DNA from: Bacteroidota bacterium
GTDB taxonomy: Bacteria > Bacteroidota > Bacteroidia > Chitinophagales > Chitinophagaceae
DNA length: 60,674 nucleotides
Assembly: GCA_029561305.1 (NCBI GenBank)
Contig: JAKQJG010000037.1
Span: forward strand, 1 to 60,674
Reading direction: 5' to 3'
Shown here in pieces: positions 1 through 8,160 of this stretch. A program made the translations under genes and the position numbers. The notes below the pieces were generated by a model, which was given only the letters and a program-made list of their open reading frames with translations, was not told the DNA's origin and did not search any database. Positions within the stretch are counted from its first letter, which is position 1. The number at the start of each line of letters is the position of its first letter.

Positions 1-35
1 GGCGGTCATTAATTTTCAACCTCAATTTTTTAACG

Positions 36-998
36 ATGAGTAAATATGTTATAGGAATAGATGTGGGGGGAACCACCTGCAAATTTGGTATTGTTGACCG
101 GACAGGTGCTATACTCGAGCAAAGCAGGATACCCACCAACCAGCATGAAGCAGTGCAGGAGTTTATCAACGATCTGTACGACAACCTTGCTCCCATGATT
201 GAAAGAGCGGGCGGCATAAAGAATATACTGGGTATTGGTATGGGGGCTCCTAACGCCAACTATTACACGGGTACTATTGAGTATGCACCCAACCTCAAAT
301 GGAAAGGCATTATTCACATGAGTGAATTGATGGAATTGAAATTTGGCCTTGTTACAAAACTTACCAACGATGCCAATGCGGCTGCTGTAGGTGAGCAGAT
401 GTACGGATGTGCCAAGGACATGAAAGATTTTATCACCATTACTTTGGGTACAGGTGTTGGCAGTGGTATCGTTGTAAACGGAGATATTATGCTCGGTCAT
501 GATGGCTTTGCCGGTGAACTGGGTCATACAATTATAAGACCAGGTGGCCGGTTACACAAGGGTACTAATATGCATGGCAGCCTGGAAGCTTACGCCTCCG
601 CCACAGGCGTGAGAGAAACAGCTATTGAATTGCTCACGGAGCATCCTGAAAGAGAAAGCCTGCTGAGAGATTACCCTATCAACAAACTCACCAGTGAAAG
701 TGTGTATGATTGTGCTATGAAAGGAGACAGTATTGCTAATGAGATTTTTGAATTTACCGGGCAAATACTCGGTGAGTCACTGGCTAATTTTATCATGTTC
801 TCTTCACCAGAGGCAATCATATTATTTGGTGGCCTTACTAAAGCAGGGCAATTATTGTTGAACCCAACAAGAAGAAGCATGGAAGCAAATTTGCTCCCTA
901 TTTTTCAGAATAAGGTAAAGCTGCTGTTTAGTGAATTAAAAGAAGCTGATGCTGCTATACTGGGTGCCAGTGCGCTGATATGGAAAGTAAAAAACTAG
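36..998 (+). CDS. ROK family sugar kinase (glucokinase-like)
   Basis: This 320-residue protein has the ROK fold: an N-terminal ATP-binding motif GIDVGGTTCKFG at residues 7-18, the catalytic-base motif TNDANAAAVGE with D112, and the glycine-rich GTGVGSGIV block around 138-146. ROK kinases phosphorylate glucose, mannose or N-acetyl sugars in the cytoplasm. The usual zinc motif (CxCGxxGC) is absent: after GELGH (H164) the stretch at 171-182 has no cysteine, although the following LEAYAS is kept. The substrate therefore cannot be given. The ATG at 36 yields the canonical MSKYVIGIDVGGT start. A strong hairpin follows the gene. ROK membership is certain; glucose specificity is a guess. Confidence 0.9.
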   Translation: MSKYVIGIDVGGTTCKFGIVDRTGAILEQSRIPTNQHEAVQEFINDLYDNLAPMIERAGGIKNILGIGMGAPNANYYTGTIEYAPNLKWKGIIHMSELMELKFGLVTKLTNDANAAAVGEQMYGCAKDMKDFITITLGTGVGSGIVVNGDIMLGHDGFAGELGHTIIRPGGRLHKGTNMHGSLEAYASATGVRETAIELLTEHPERESLLRDYPINKLTSESVYDCAMKGDSIANEIFEFTGQILGESLANFIMFSSPEAIILFGGLTKAGQLLLNPTRRSMEANLLPIFQNKVKLLFSELKEADAAILGASALIWKVKN

Positions 999-1020
999 GA
1001 AGTACTAAATAATCAATTAC

Positions 1021-1060
1021 ACAAGTGAAGATGGTGAAAGCCATTTTCACTTGTTTGTTT
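1021..1060. terminator. Bidirectional rho-independent terminator
   Basis: A 14-bp stem (1021-1034 with 1041-1054, one G-T wobble) around a 6-nt loop is followed by a T-rich run. It lies between the convergent ROK kinase and GNAT genes, and the last codons and stop of the GNAT gene lie inside the hairpin. Confidence 0.75.
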
Positions 1061-1601
1061 TTAGTACCTTCTTTAGTACGGTAAACTCCAGTTGTTGTAA
1101 ATGCCTGCCGGATCTCCCGTCCTCAATAAATGTTTTTCTAACACAGGTATCGATGTAGCCATTCCTTTTGTACCAGTCAATCAACTCGGTGCGTACAGAG
1201 ATAACGGTCATGTGTATGCTATGACAATGGGCGTTGAGCGTATACTCCTCTGCAGCCTTTAATAATTTTTTTCCGATGCCGTTACCCTGCTCCATAGGAT
1301 TTACGGCCAGCATACCAAGATATATGTCATTCTTGTACCGCTGCAAATTGACGCAACCAATAATGTTCCTGTTGTCATTTTCATATTTTAGCAGTACACT
1401 TTCACTTTTTTCCAGCACTTCTTTTAAGGAAACCTGGTCAGTGCGAACATCACCATCGATTAAGTGAGCTTCGTTTGTCCAGCCTTTTTTGGACGATTCA
1501 CCACGGTAGGCACCATTGAGCAGTAAAAGTAAGGCCGCTACATCTGCTAAGGTGGCTATACTGATATGTTTATCGGTACATAAAAATGAATGATAAGGCA
1601 T
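1047..1601 (-). CDS. GNAT family N-acetyltransferase
   Basis: This 184-residue protein has the acetyl-CoA pyrophosphate-binding motif of GNAT enzymes (QGNGIGKK at residues 105-112) and the C-terminal WYKRNGY strand-helix at 143-149, typical of small-molecule or protein N-acetyltransferases. The substrate cannot be read from sequence. The gene is convergent with the ROK kinase, and its stop codon lies in the shared terminator hairpin. A TAnnTTTG promoter box lies 20 nt upstream of the ATG, and an inverted repeat of that box spans the likely transcription start. Confidence 0.87.
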   Translation of the reverse strand: MPYHSFLCTDKHISIATLADVAALLLLLNGAYRGESSKKGWTNEAHLIDGDVRTDQVSLKEVLEKSESVLLKYENDNRNIIGCVNLQRYKNDIYLGMLAVNPMEQGNGIGKKLLKAAEEYTLNAHCHSIHMTVISVRTELIDWYKRNGYIDTCVRKTFIEDGRSGRHLQQLEFTVLKKVLKTNK

Positions 1602-1621
1602 TGTACTTTTGTAGTTTTTAC

Positions 1622-1629
1622 CAAAAGTA
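1622..1629 (-). promoter_or_regulatory. TAnnTTTG promoter box (-7) for GNAT gene
   Basis: TACTTTTG on the minus strand matches the Bacteroidota -7 consensus TAnnTTTG, 20 nt from the GNAT start codon. The same 8-mer occurs in inverted orientation at 1604-1611, so the two copies form a dyad with a 10-bp spacer. Confidence 0.55.
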
Positions 1630-1670
1630 TAATGTACAATTGAAACGGAAGAACGGGAAAATAAACTGGT

Positions 1671-1880
1671 TTACTCCGCCATCTTTGCCTGCAGCCTTTT
1701 TATCTGCTTCAATACCTTTGGCACATGCTTGTCAGGAAAGGTAAAGGGAAATCCATTACTGTCTGCCTGTTCGTTCAGTACTTTATGCAGGTTTTGGAAA
1801 CCGGATTGTTGGGAAATAGCCCTGATGGATAAAATGTCTTTATTCTTCTGAAGATATTTAATGATCTGTTTTTTTGTCAT
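1671..1880 (-). CDS. Small basic protein of unknown function
   Basis: This 69-residue protein is rich in Lys and Gln (MTKKQIIKYLQKNKDIL at the start, KQIKRLQAKMAE at the end). The N-terminal half reads like a short helical, HTH-like segment (IRAISQQSGFQNLHKVL). No family was recognised. Support for a real gene comes from a clean ATG, a TAnnTTTG box at 1907-1914 with a short leader, and the fact that it fills the space between the GNAT gene and the helicase without overlapping either. Confidence 0.6.
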   Translation of the reverse strand: MTKKQIIKYLQKNKDILSIRAISQQSGFQNLHKVLNEQADSNGFPFTFPDKHVPKVLKQIKRLQAKMAE

Positions 1881-1906
1881 AGCAATATAGGAGATTGAAC
1901 TGGCTA

Positions 1907-1914
1907 CAAATGTA
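1907..1914 (-). promoter_or_regulatory. TAnnTTTG promoter box for the small protein gene
   Basis: TACATTTG on the minus strand, 26 nt upstream of the ATG at 1880, fits the Bacteroidota -7 consensus. No clear -33 element was identified. Confidence 0.5.
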
Positions 1915-2067
1915 TCTGACTGGGATATTTATTCTGTTGTGTTAACAATTGATAAACAAAAATCAGCCCATAAATTTCGGTTATATGTGAGGCATGACAC
2001 AAAAAGGCGGGCTTGTTCTTATATCAACCCATTTTTTTCTTCCCCGCTTACTCCCTATTTTCACGCC

Positions 2068-3906
2068 ATGCCGGTAACAGATACAAATATTTTGCAATTA
2101 TTAAAGTGTATTGACCTTGAAGAAAAAGAACAGGTTGCACGCTATAGTTTAGACCAGCAGCATACATTAAAATCATTAAAGGCGGAAGGACTGGCATTGC
2201 ATCCCATCATTGTAACTAAAAAGAATTTTGGCTATGCAGATTACCCTGAAATTAGTTTCCGGTTGCCGTTTCCCCCGGAAGCCAATATGTTTAAAGATGG
2301 CGCTGCCATCGAGTGTTTTTGCACCGGTGAAGAACCTGTGAAAGGCGTATTGCTGAATCTGGATGGAAAAGCCGGTGAGTTTCGCCTGTTTGCTCCTGAC
2401 TTTCCTGACTGGATTGAAGACAACGGCGTGGGAATCAAATTGGCACCCGACCAACGGACCACCAGCATAATGAAACAGGCGCTCAATAAACTGGAAGCTA
2501 ATAAACCCCTTTATGAATTGTTTCAGTACCTGCACGGAAATACTTCCATACCAATTGAACAGGCTGCAGAACAGAACAGCACGCTCACGTTCAGCAACAG
2601 CCGCTTAAATGAAAGCCAGCAGGTAGCAGTAAACGCCATTACGCAAAACAAGCTTATTTGTATAGTACACGGCCCACCTGGTACAGGAAAAACAACCACA
2701 TTAATTGAAGCCATTCATCAATTGGTGAAAAAGGATGAAAAAGTACTGGTATCTGCACCAAGCAACACAGCAGTGGATAATATAGCAAAGGGATTGCTGC
2801 TAAAGGGAATGAATATTTTACGGGTGGGAAATGCAACTAAAACAGATGAAGCTATTTTTTCTCACACGCCAGAAGGAAAACTCAGCAACAGTAAACAACA
2901 GAAGGAAATTAAGCAACTAAAAATACGTGCGGAGGAATTCCGTAAGATGGCGCTGAAGTATAAGCGCAGCTTTGGAAAGGCCGAAAGAGAACAACGCAAC
3001 CTGCTGTTCAAAGAAGTAAAGAATATCCGCACAGAGATAAAAAAGATACAGGCATACAATGAAGAAAAATTATTTACGGAGGCCAGTGTTATTTTGGGTA
3101 CACCCATCGGTTTGCATGATGCTGGTATCGGTCACCTGCATTTTAAAACACTGGTGATAGATGAAGCCGGTCAGAGTATTGAACCCCTGGCCTGGACTAT
3201 TTTTCCATTGGCAGATAAATATGTACTGGCCGGCGATCATTTTCAGCTGCCTCCTACAGTGCTGAGTAATGAAGCTGCTAAACTTGGTTTTAATAAATCT
3301 ATCCTGGAAACAGCCATCGGTACCGTACAGCATGTTCACCTTTTGAATGTTCAGTACCGGATGAAAGAATCCATTGCAGGTTTCAGCAGCAAATACTTCT
3401 ACGATGGTTTATTAAAGACCGCAGGACACCTTGGCAATACGGGCACACATATCACTTTTATTGATACGGCTGGTTCTGGTTTTAATGAAATGCAGGGAAA
3501 GGATGGCATGAGTTTACAAAATGCAGGGGAACTGCAGGTGGTGCAAAAAATTATTGAAACAGAAAAGCTGGATCCTGCTGTAACTGCCTTTATCTCACCT
3601 TATTCAGGACAGGTGGCAGCTGCTAAAGAAATACTGGCAAAGCAAATGCGTATAAGCACCATTGATAGTTTTCAGGGCCAGGAAAAAGAAATCATCATTT
3701 TATCGCTGGTAAGAAGCAACGATGATGGCGATATTGGGTTTTTAAAAGACTACCGCAGGATGAACGTGGCTGTCACAAGGGCAAAAGAACAACTATTTAT
3801 CATTGGTGACAGTGCTACGATTGGTGCAGATAATTTTTACAACGCTTTTCTTACATACATAGAACAACAAGGAACCTACAGAACTGTTTGGGAATTTGAA
3901 TTATAA
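2068..3906 (+). CDS. Superfamily 1 helicase, UPF1/IGHMBP2-like
   Basis: With the ATG at 2068 the protein has 612 residues. The frame is open back to 1939, but that stretch is atypical and MPVTDTNIL is the sensible start. Walker A (GPPGTGKTT) begins at residue 202, motif II (VIDEAGQ) is near 365, then come GDHFQLPPT, the QYRM motif at 429, motif V (IDSFQGQEKE) from 532 and motif VI (VAVTRAKEQ) near 567. This is the order of SF1B UPF1-like ATP-dependent DNA/RNA helicases. The N-terminal 200 residues resemble the 1B-type barrel of IGHMBP2-like proteins. The exact substrate in bacteria is unknown. It is followed after 87 bp by a methyltransferase on the same strand. Confidence 0.9.
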   Translation: MPVTDTNILQLLKCIDLEEKEQVARYSLDQQHTLKSLKAEGLALHPIIVTKKNFGYADYPEISFRLPFPPEANMFKDGAAIECFCTGEEPVKGVLLNLDGKAGEFRLFAPDFPDWIEDNGVGIKLAPDQRTTSIMKQALNKLEANKPLYELFQYLHGNTSIPIEQAAEQNSTLTFSNSRLNESQQVAVNAITQNKLICIVHGPPGTGKTTTLIEAIHQLVKKDEKVLVSAPSNTAVDNIAKGLLLKGMNILRVGNATKTDEAIFSHTPEGKLSNSKQQKEIKQLKIRAEEFRKMALKYKRSFGKAEREQRNLLFKEVKNIRTEIKKIQAYNEEKLFTEASVILGTPIGLHDAGIGHLHFKTLVIDEAGQSIEPLAWTIFPLADKYVLAGDHFQLPPTVLSNEAAKLGFNKSILETAIGTVQHVHLLNVQYRMKESIAGFSSKYFYDGLLKTAGHLGNTGTHITFIDTAGSGFNEMQGKDGMSLQNAGELQVVQKIIETEKLDPAVTAFISPYSGQVAAAKEILAKQMRISTIDSFQGQEKEIIILSLVRSNDDGDIGFLKDYRRMNVAVTRAKEQLFIIGDSATIGADNFYNAFLTYIEQQGTYRTVWEFEL

Positions 3907-3993
3907 CATGGGCCGGTTCCCTTAACTAATGGAAAGACCGGCATATTATAACATGATCACCGGTCTGACCTACGGTGCCGACCGGAATAAAAT

Positions 3994-4617
3994 ATGAACA
4001 TACCATTCTCCATACAAACCTTTCACTTTGCAGGCAGATCAGTGCAGGCATACATTCCAACTATTAAATGGGTACAGCAGCAATTTGAAAAGAAGGAAGC
4101 AGCAGCCGCTCCTTACTGGGCGCAGGTATGGCCTGCAGCAAAAGCCCTGTGTGAAGTAATTGCAGCTGAACCGGAACTGGTAAAAGATAAAACAGTGCTG
4201 GAACTGGCAGCCGGTTTAGGGTTACCGTCGCTGTTAGCAGCACCATTTGCGAAAAATATAATTGCAAGCGATCATATAGAAGAGGCCGTTTATGTGATGA
4301 AGCAATCTGTTGCACATAACAAAGAGATCAACATGCAATGCCGTGTGCTCGATTGGAACAAACTGGATAAAAAACTGCACGCAGATGTGTTATTACTCAG
4401 CGATATTAACTATGATCCAAAAGATTTTGAACAACTATACAAAGTCCTTACCGCCTTTCTTCAACAAGGAACTTCCATTTTGTTAAGCACACCCCAAAGG
4501 CTGATGGCCAAACAATTTATGGAGTGGCTGCTTCCTTTTAAAAAGAAGGAGTATATAATTGAAGTAAAACACAATAGTGAAATAATAATTGTTTCTGTGT
4601 GGATTCTTAAACAGTAG
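3994..4617 (+). CDS. Class I SAM-dependent methyltransferase (METTL21/ETFB-KMT-like)
   Basis: This 207-residue Rossmann methyltransferase has motif I ELAAGLGLPSL at residues 70-80, an acidic motif II-like ASDHIEEAV at 91-99 and a SDINYD motif at 136-141. Together with the PYWAQVWPAA block at 40-49, these resemble the METTL21-type protein-lysine methyltransferases often annotated as nicotinamide N-methyltransferase-like. The target protein is unknown. Its TAG stop lies 2 bp from the stop codon of the convergent GMC oxidoreductase gene. Confidence 0.82.
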   Translation: MNIPFSIQTFHFAGRSVQAYIPTIKWVQQQFEKKEAAAAPYWAQVWPAAKALCEVIAAEPELVKDKTVLELAAGLGLPSLLAAPFAKNIIASDHIEEAVYVMKQSVAHNKEINMQCRVLDWNKLDKKLHADVLLLSDINYDPKDFEQLYKVLTAFLQQGTSILLSTPQRLMAKQFMEWLLPFKKKEYIIEVKHNSEIIIVSVWILKQ

Positions 4618-4619
4618 TA

Positions 4620-6317
4620 TTACAGGTTTTGTTTTTTCATTTCTCTTACTGCGTGGTCGCAGGCCCGGGCTGTAAGCGCCATATACGTTAGTGAAGGATT
4701 TACACAGGAGCCTGAAGTCATGCAGGAACCATCCGTGATAAAAACATTTGGCACATCATGCAATTGATTAAAACTATTTAATACGGATGTTTTCCTGTCA
4801 TCTCCCATCCTGGCCGTTCCCATTTCGTGGTTGGCGTTGCCAGGAAAAGACATGTTGTTTTGCACCTTTACATTCCTGAATCCAGCTGTTACCAGTAATT
4901 CGCCAGCGGAAGCAGCCATGTCTTTATTCATGGCTTTTTCATTTTCTTTAAATTCACAATCAATCACCAGCAGTGGCCTGCCCCATTTGTCTTTTTTGTT
5001 TTGATCTAATGTTATACGGTTATCTGCATACGGAAGGCATTCGCCAAATGCGTACATACCCATGCGCCAGCCACCTGGTTCACTCATAGCAGCTTTCAAT
5101 TCGGTGCCGATTCCGTCAAATTGCCTCCTTCCACGATAGGCTCCGCCTCCTAAGTGAAAGCCTCTTAAAAAGTCAGTATCTTTTTTAGCCAGATTTCTAA
5201 AACGGGGAACGTATATACTTACCGGTCTTTTGCCATAGTGATACATATCCTCAAAGCCATCTACATCAGCGGAAGCGCTGATACCTTTGTGATGATCCAT
5301 TAAATTTCGACCTAACTGGTCACTGTCATTACCTAAACCATTGGGGAAACGGCCAGATATAGAGTTAAGCAAAATTGCTGTTGTACCTACCGTAGATGCA
5401 TTTACAAAAATGATACGGGCATAGTATTCGGTTACAATATTTGTTTGCGTATCGATCACTTCAACACCAGCAGCTTTTTGCAGTTTTTCATTGTACAATA
5501 TTTTATTAACCAATGAATGCGGCATCACCGTTAAGTTACCTGTTGCATAAGCAGCTGGCATGGTACTGGCATTGGTACTAAAGTAGGCTCCAAACGGACA
5601 ACCACGATGACAACGGTCTCTTGCCTGGCATTGCCCCCTCCCTTTTACCGGTTTGGTTAAATTCGCCGTTCTGCCCATGATCACTTTCCGGTTATCGTAT
5701 TTTGATTCCACCTGTTGCTTGAAATATTTTTCCACGCTGTTCATTTCAAATGGGGGCATAAATTTTCCATCGGGCAAATGGGCGATACCATCATTATTGC
5801 CACTAACGCCAATGAATGACTCCACATAATCGTACCAGGGGGCAATATCTTTATAGCGGATGGGCCAGTCGATACCAAACCCATCTTTTGCATTGGCTTC
5901 AAAATCCATATCACTCCACCGGTAACATGCCCTTGACCATAATAAAGAGCGGCCACCCACAATATCACCTCTTATCCAGTCGAAGCGTTTTGTCTCTTCA
6001 TATGGATTGTCAAGATCGTTGATATAATAGTGTTTATTATCTTCTCTTAAAGACCAGTGACGGCTTTGTACGGGGAATGCTGCTTTATCAGCAGGTGACA
6101 ACCGCAGGCGGTGTGGAAACTCCCAAACGTCCTTGTTGGCTGTTGGGTACACAGGATGTTCAACATTGCCACCCCGTTCCAGCATCAGTACTTTCAATCC
6201 TTTTTCACACAACTCTTTTGCAGCCCAGCCACCGCTGATACCAGAGCCAACAACAATGGCATCAAAAGTATTTTCTTTTGTTGCTTTGTTGTTTATAGCG
6301 GGTGCTGTTTGTGGCAT
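4620..6317 (-). CDS. GMC family FAD-dependent oxidoreductase
   Basis: This 565-residue enzyme has an N-terminal FAD-binding VVGSGISGG at residues 22-30 and LERGG at 47-51. The C-terminal GMC domain has HEMGTARMG with the likely catalytic H497, and VNPSLTYMAL with N540. A Cys-rich segment (CQARDRCHRGC) lies near 228-240. Bacteroidota relatives are sugar or sugar-alcohol dehydrogenases, including enzymes that oxidise glycosides at C3. No signal peptide is visible; relatives can be exported with a Tat-bearing partner, and none is adjacent here. It is encoded 2 bp downstream of the TIM-barrel isomerase-like gene, so the two are probably co-transcribed. Confidence 0.88.
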   Translation of the reverse strand: MPQTAPAINNKATKENTFDAIVVGSGISGGWAAKELCEKGLKVLMLERGGNVEHPVYPTANKDVWEFPHRLRLSPADKAAFPVQSRHWSLREDNKHYYINDLDNPYEETKRFDWIRGDIVGGRSLLWSRACYRWSDMDFEANAKDGFGIDWPIRYKDIAPWYDYVESFIGVSGNNDGIAHLPDGKFMPPFEMNSVEKYFKQQVESKYDNRKVIMGRTANLTKPVKGRGQCQARDRCHRGCPFGAYFSTNASTMPAAYATGNLTVMPHSLVNKILYNEKLQKAAGVEVIDTQTNIVTEYYARIIFVNASTVGTTAILLNSISGRFPNGLGNDSDQLGRNLMDHHKGISASADVDGFEDMYHYGKRPVSIYVPRFRNLAKKDTDFLRGFHLGGGAYRGRRQFDGIGTELKAAMSEPGGWRMGMYAFGECLPYADNRITLDQNKKDKWGRPLLVIDCEFKENEKAMNKDMAASAGELLVTAGFRNVKVQNNMSFPGNANHEMGTARMGDDRKTSVLNSFNQLHDVPNVFITDGSCMTSGSCVNPSLTYMALTARACDHAVREMKKQNL

Positions 6318-6319
6318 AC

Positions 6320-7237
6320 TTACGCTTTAAAATGTTCTTTCATTACATTCATATAATCAGCCAATGCCATTTCCGGCTCTCCAATTTCCGGATGCCATAG
6401 TTTCTCCCATTCAAAACTGTAGTAGCCGGTGTAGTTATCCTTTGCTAAAATATCCACGGCCTGCATAATGGGTACATCGCCTTTGCCCAGAAAAACATAC
6501 TGGAGTTTACCATCCATTAATTTGGCATCTTTTATATGTGCATGATAAATATATTTTTTCAGTCTTGCATAGGCAGCTGCAGGCGGTTCTTTTGTTATGG
6601 TCCACATGTTACTGATGTCCCATATCATACCTGTATTTTCATGTGCTGCAGCTATCATTATTTTTTCCAGGTCATCAATATACACCAGGTCGCCATGTGA
6701 TTCGATCAATACCTTCACCCCTGCTCCTTTGGCATACTCAGCCAGTTCCAGTAAGCCTTTGCTGATGAGTTCCATTGATCTTTCCTTGCCGTTTTCTTTC
6801 AAAAAATTATTAGGGAACACCCGTATAAAGGGACATTCAATATCATTTGCCAGGTCAATAAACCGCTTTCCTTCATCTATATTTTTCCCTCTTTCAACGC
6901 CGGCTGCAAAATGCAATGTGCAGGACGAACCAAGATTAATAAACTTAACTCCTGCATCTTTGGCTTGCTGCAAAGTTTCTCTCCTTGCTGCAGCGGTTTG
7001 AAATGATTTGCATTTGGTAAGATCAAGCTCCCGTTGAATGCCCCGCAATTCAATGCCATCATACCCGTGCTTTGCTGCAAAATCAATAATGGTTTTCAAA
7101 TCCCAATCCGGGCAGCCAAGAGTGGAGAATGACAATAAGGGGGCCGGTCTTTTTTCTGTAAAAGAAAGTCCCATCAAAGCAGCAGCAGATAATAAAGATG
7201 TTGTTTGTAAAAATGTCCTCCGGGTGGATCGTGGCAT
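6320..7237 (-). CDS. Sugar phosphate isomerase/epimerase-like TIM-barrel protein, Tat-type signal
   Basis: With the ATG at 7237 the protein has 305 residues and begins MPRSTRRTFLQTT, a twin-arginine-like leader followed by a hydrophobic stretch. The longer start at 7255 would bury this signal. The mature part has the xylose-isomerase-like barrel signature (HGYDGIELRG, VLIESHGDLVY, WDISNMW, HIKDAKL) with His, Glu and Asp metal ligands. Relatives include exported 3-keto-glycoside-processing enzymes and hydroxypyruvate isomerase-like proteins. Its coupling with a GMC oxidoreductase 2 bp downstream fits oxidation and rearrangement or cleavage of a sugar in the periplasm. The substrate is not determined. 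Confidence 0.85.
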   Translation of the reverse strand: MPRSTRRTFLQTTSLLSAAALMGLSFTEKRPAPLLSFSTLGCPDWDLKTIIDFAAKHGYDGIELRGIQRELDLTKCKSFQTAAARRETLQQAKDAGVKFINLGSSCTLHFAAGVERGKNIDEGKRFIDLANDIECPFIRVFPNNFLKENGKERSMELISKGLLELAEYAKGAGVKVLIESHGDLVYIDDLEKIMIAAAHENTGMIWDISNMWTITKEPPAAAYARLKKYIYHAHIKDAKLMDGKLQYVFLGKGDVPIMQAVDILAKDNYTGYYSFEWEKLWHPEIGEPEMALADYMNVMKEHFKA

Positions 7238-7294
7238 GTGCAATATTTGGTACAAGTTAAAATTTTATACCAATAATCTGGATACAGTTACCCA

Positions 7295-7302
7295 CAAAGC
7301 TA
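7295..7302 (-). promoter_or_regulatory. TAnnTTTG promoter box for isomerase-GMC operon
   Basis: TAGCTTTG on the minus strand lies 57 nt upstream of the isomerase-like start at 7237. It is the only good match to the Bacteroidota -7 consensus in the 168-bp gap. Confidence 0.45.
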
Positions 7303-7405
7303 TTAGTCATTTGCTAAATGTATGTTCTGTAGAATCTAATACCGGCCAAACTGGACAGAGACGCCATATGCTGTCCGTGTTTTCTTGATGCCTTTGTGAA
7401 ATGAT

Positions 7406-8152
7406 CTATAACCAGCCGAACCTTTCAATCAGTCTTTCCTTTTGGTTACGGGCAACAGGTATGCTCTGGCCATTTGACATCAAAAGATAATTACCCTCTC
7501 CCCTCACATATTTTTTTATATGGTCAAGATTAACCAGATATTGACGGTGTACCCTTAAGAAATTTTTTTCTTCCAGCACCTCCTGTATATCACCAAGGGT
7601 TTTGGCTACCATGTACTGCTGACTGTCAGTAGTATGAAAACGGGTATAGTTATTTTTTGATTCACAATAAATAATGGTTTTTATATAGGCGAATGTGACA
7701 CCATTCTGGTAAGGAAGGGCAATTTTATCGGGATAATTCCTGTCTGTTCCCTGCACCTGCTGCTTTAGCATATTCAGTTGTTGCTTATCAGGCCCAAGGC
7801 GGTTTTCTGCTTTTTGCACCGCAGCTTTCAGATCTTTTCCATCAATAGGTTTTAATAAATAATCCAACGCACTAAAGCGAAATGCTTTTACAGCAAACTG
7901 GTCATAAGCTGTTACAAATACCAGGCTAAATTGAATATCAGAAAGTTTTTCCAGCATCTGAAAGCCATTCATCACCGGCATTTCTATATCAAGAAATACA
8001 ATGCCAGGAGATAATTCCACTATTTTTTGTAATCCATCCTCACTTGAAGTGCATTCAGCTGCCACCATTACCTGTGGACAGTACATTTTCAATTGCAAAG
8101 CCAGCAGCTTTACACAATCCGGTTCGTCATCAATAATGATTGCTTTCAGCAT
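7406..8152 (-). CDS. LytTR family DNA-binding response regulator
   Basis: This 248-residue protein has a receiver domain (residues 1-120) with the IIDDEPD acidic pocket, phospho-acceptor D55 in FLDIEMP, and conserved Thr (FVTAYD) and Lys (LLKPID). The LytTR DNA-binding domain occupies about 145-248 (YCESKNNYTRFHT, FLRVHRQYLVN). It starts 8 bp after the stop of the sensor kinase gene, so it is the cognate partner. The regulon is unknown. Confidence 0.93.
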   Translation of the reverse strand: MLKAIIIDDEPDCVKLLALQLKMYCPQVMVAAECTSSEDGLQKIVELSPGIVFLDIEMPVMNGFQMLEKLSDIQFSLVFVTAYDQFAVKAFRFSALDYLLKPIDGKDLKAAVQKAENRLGPDKQQLNMLKQQVQGTDRNYPDKIALPYQNGVTFAYIKTIIYCESKNNYTRFHTTDSQQYMVAKTLGDIQEVLEEKNFLRVHRQYLVNLDHIKKYVRGEGNYLLMSNGQSIPVARNQKERLIERFGWL

Positions 8153-8160
8153 AATGAAAG

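Noticed and set aside
1939..2067. N-terminal extension of the helicase
   Set aside because: The added 43 residues are Phe/Arg-rich with no similarity pattern; the ATG at 2068 gives the expected start.
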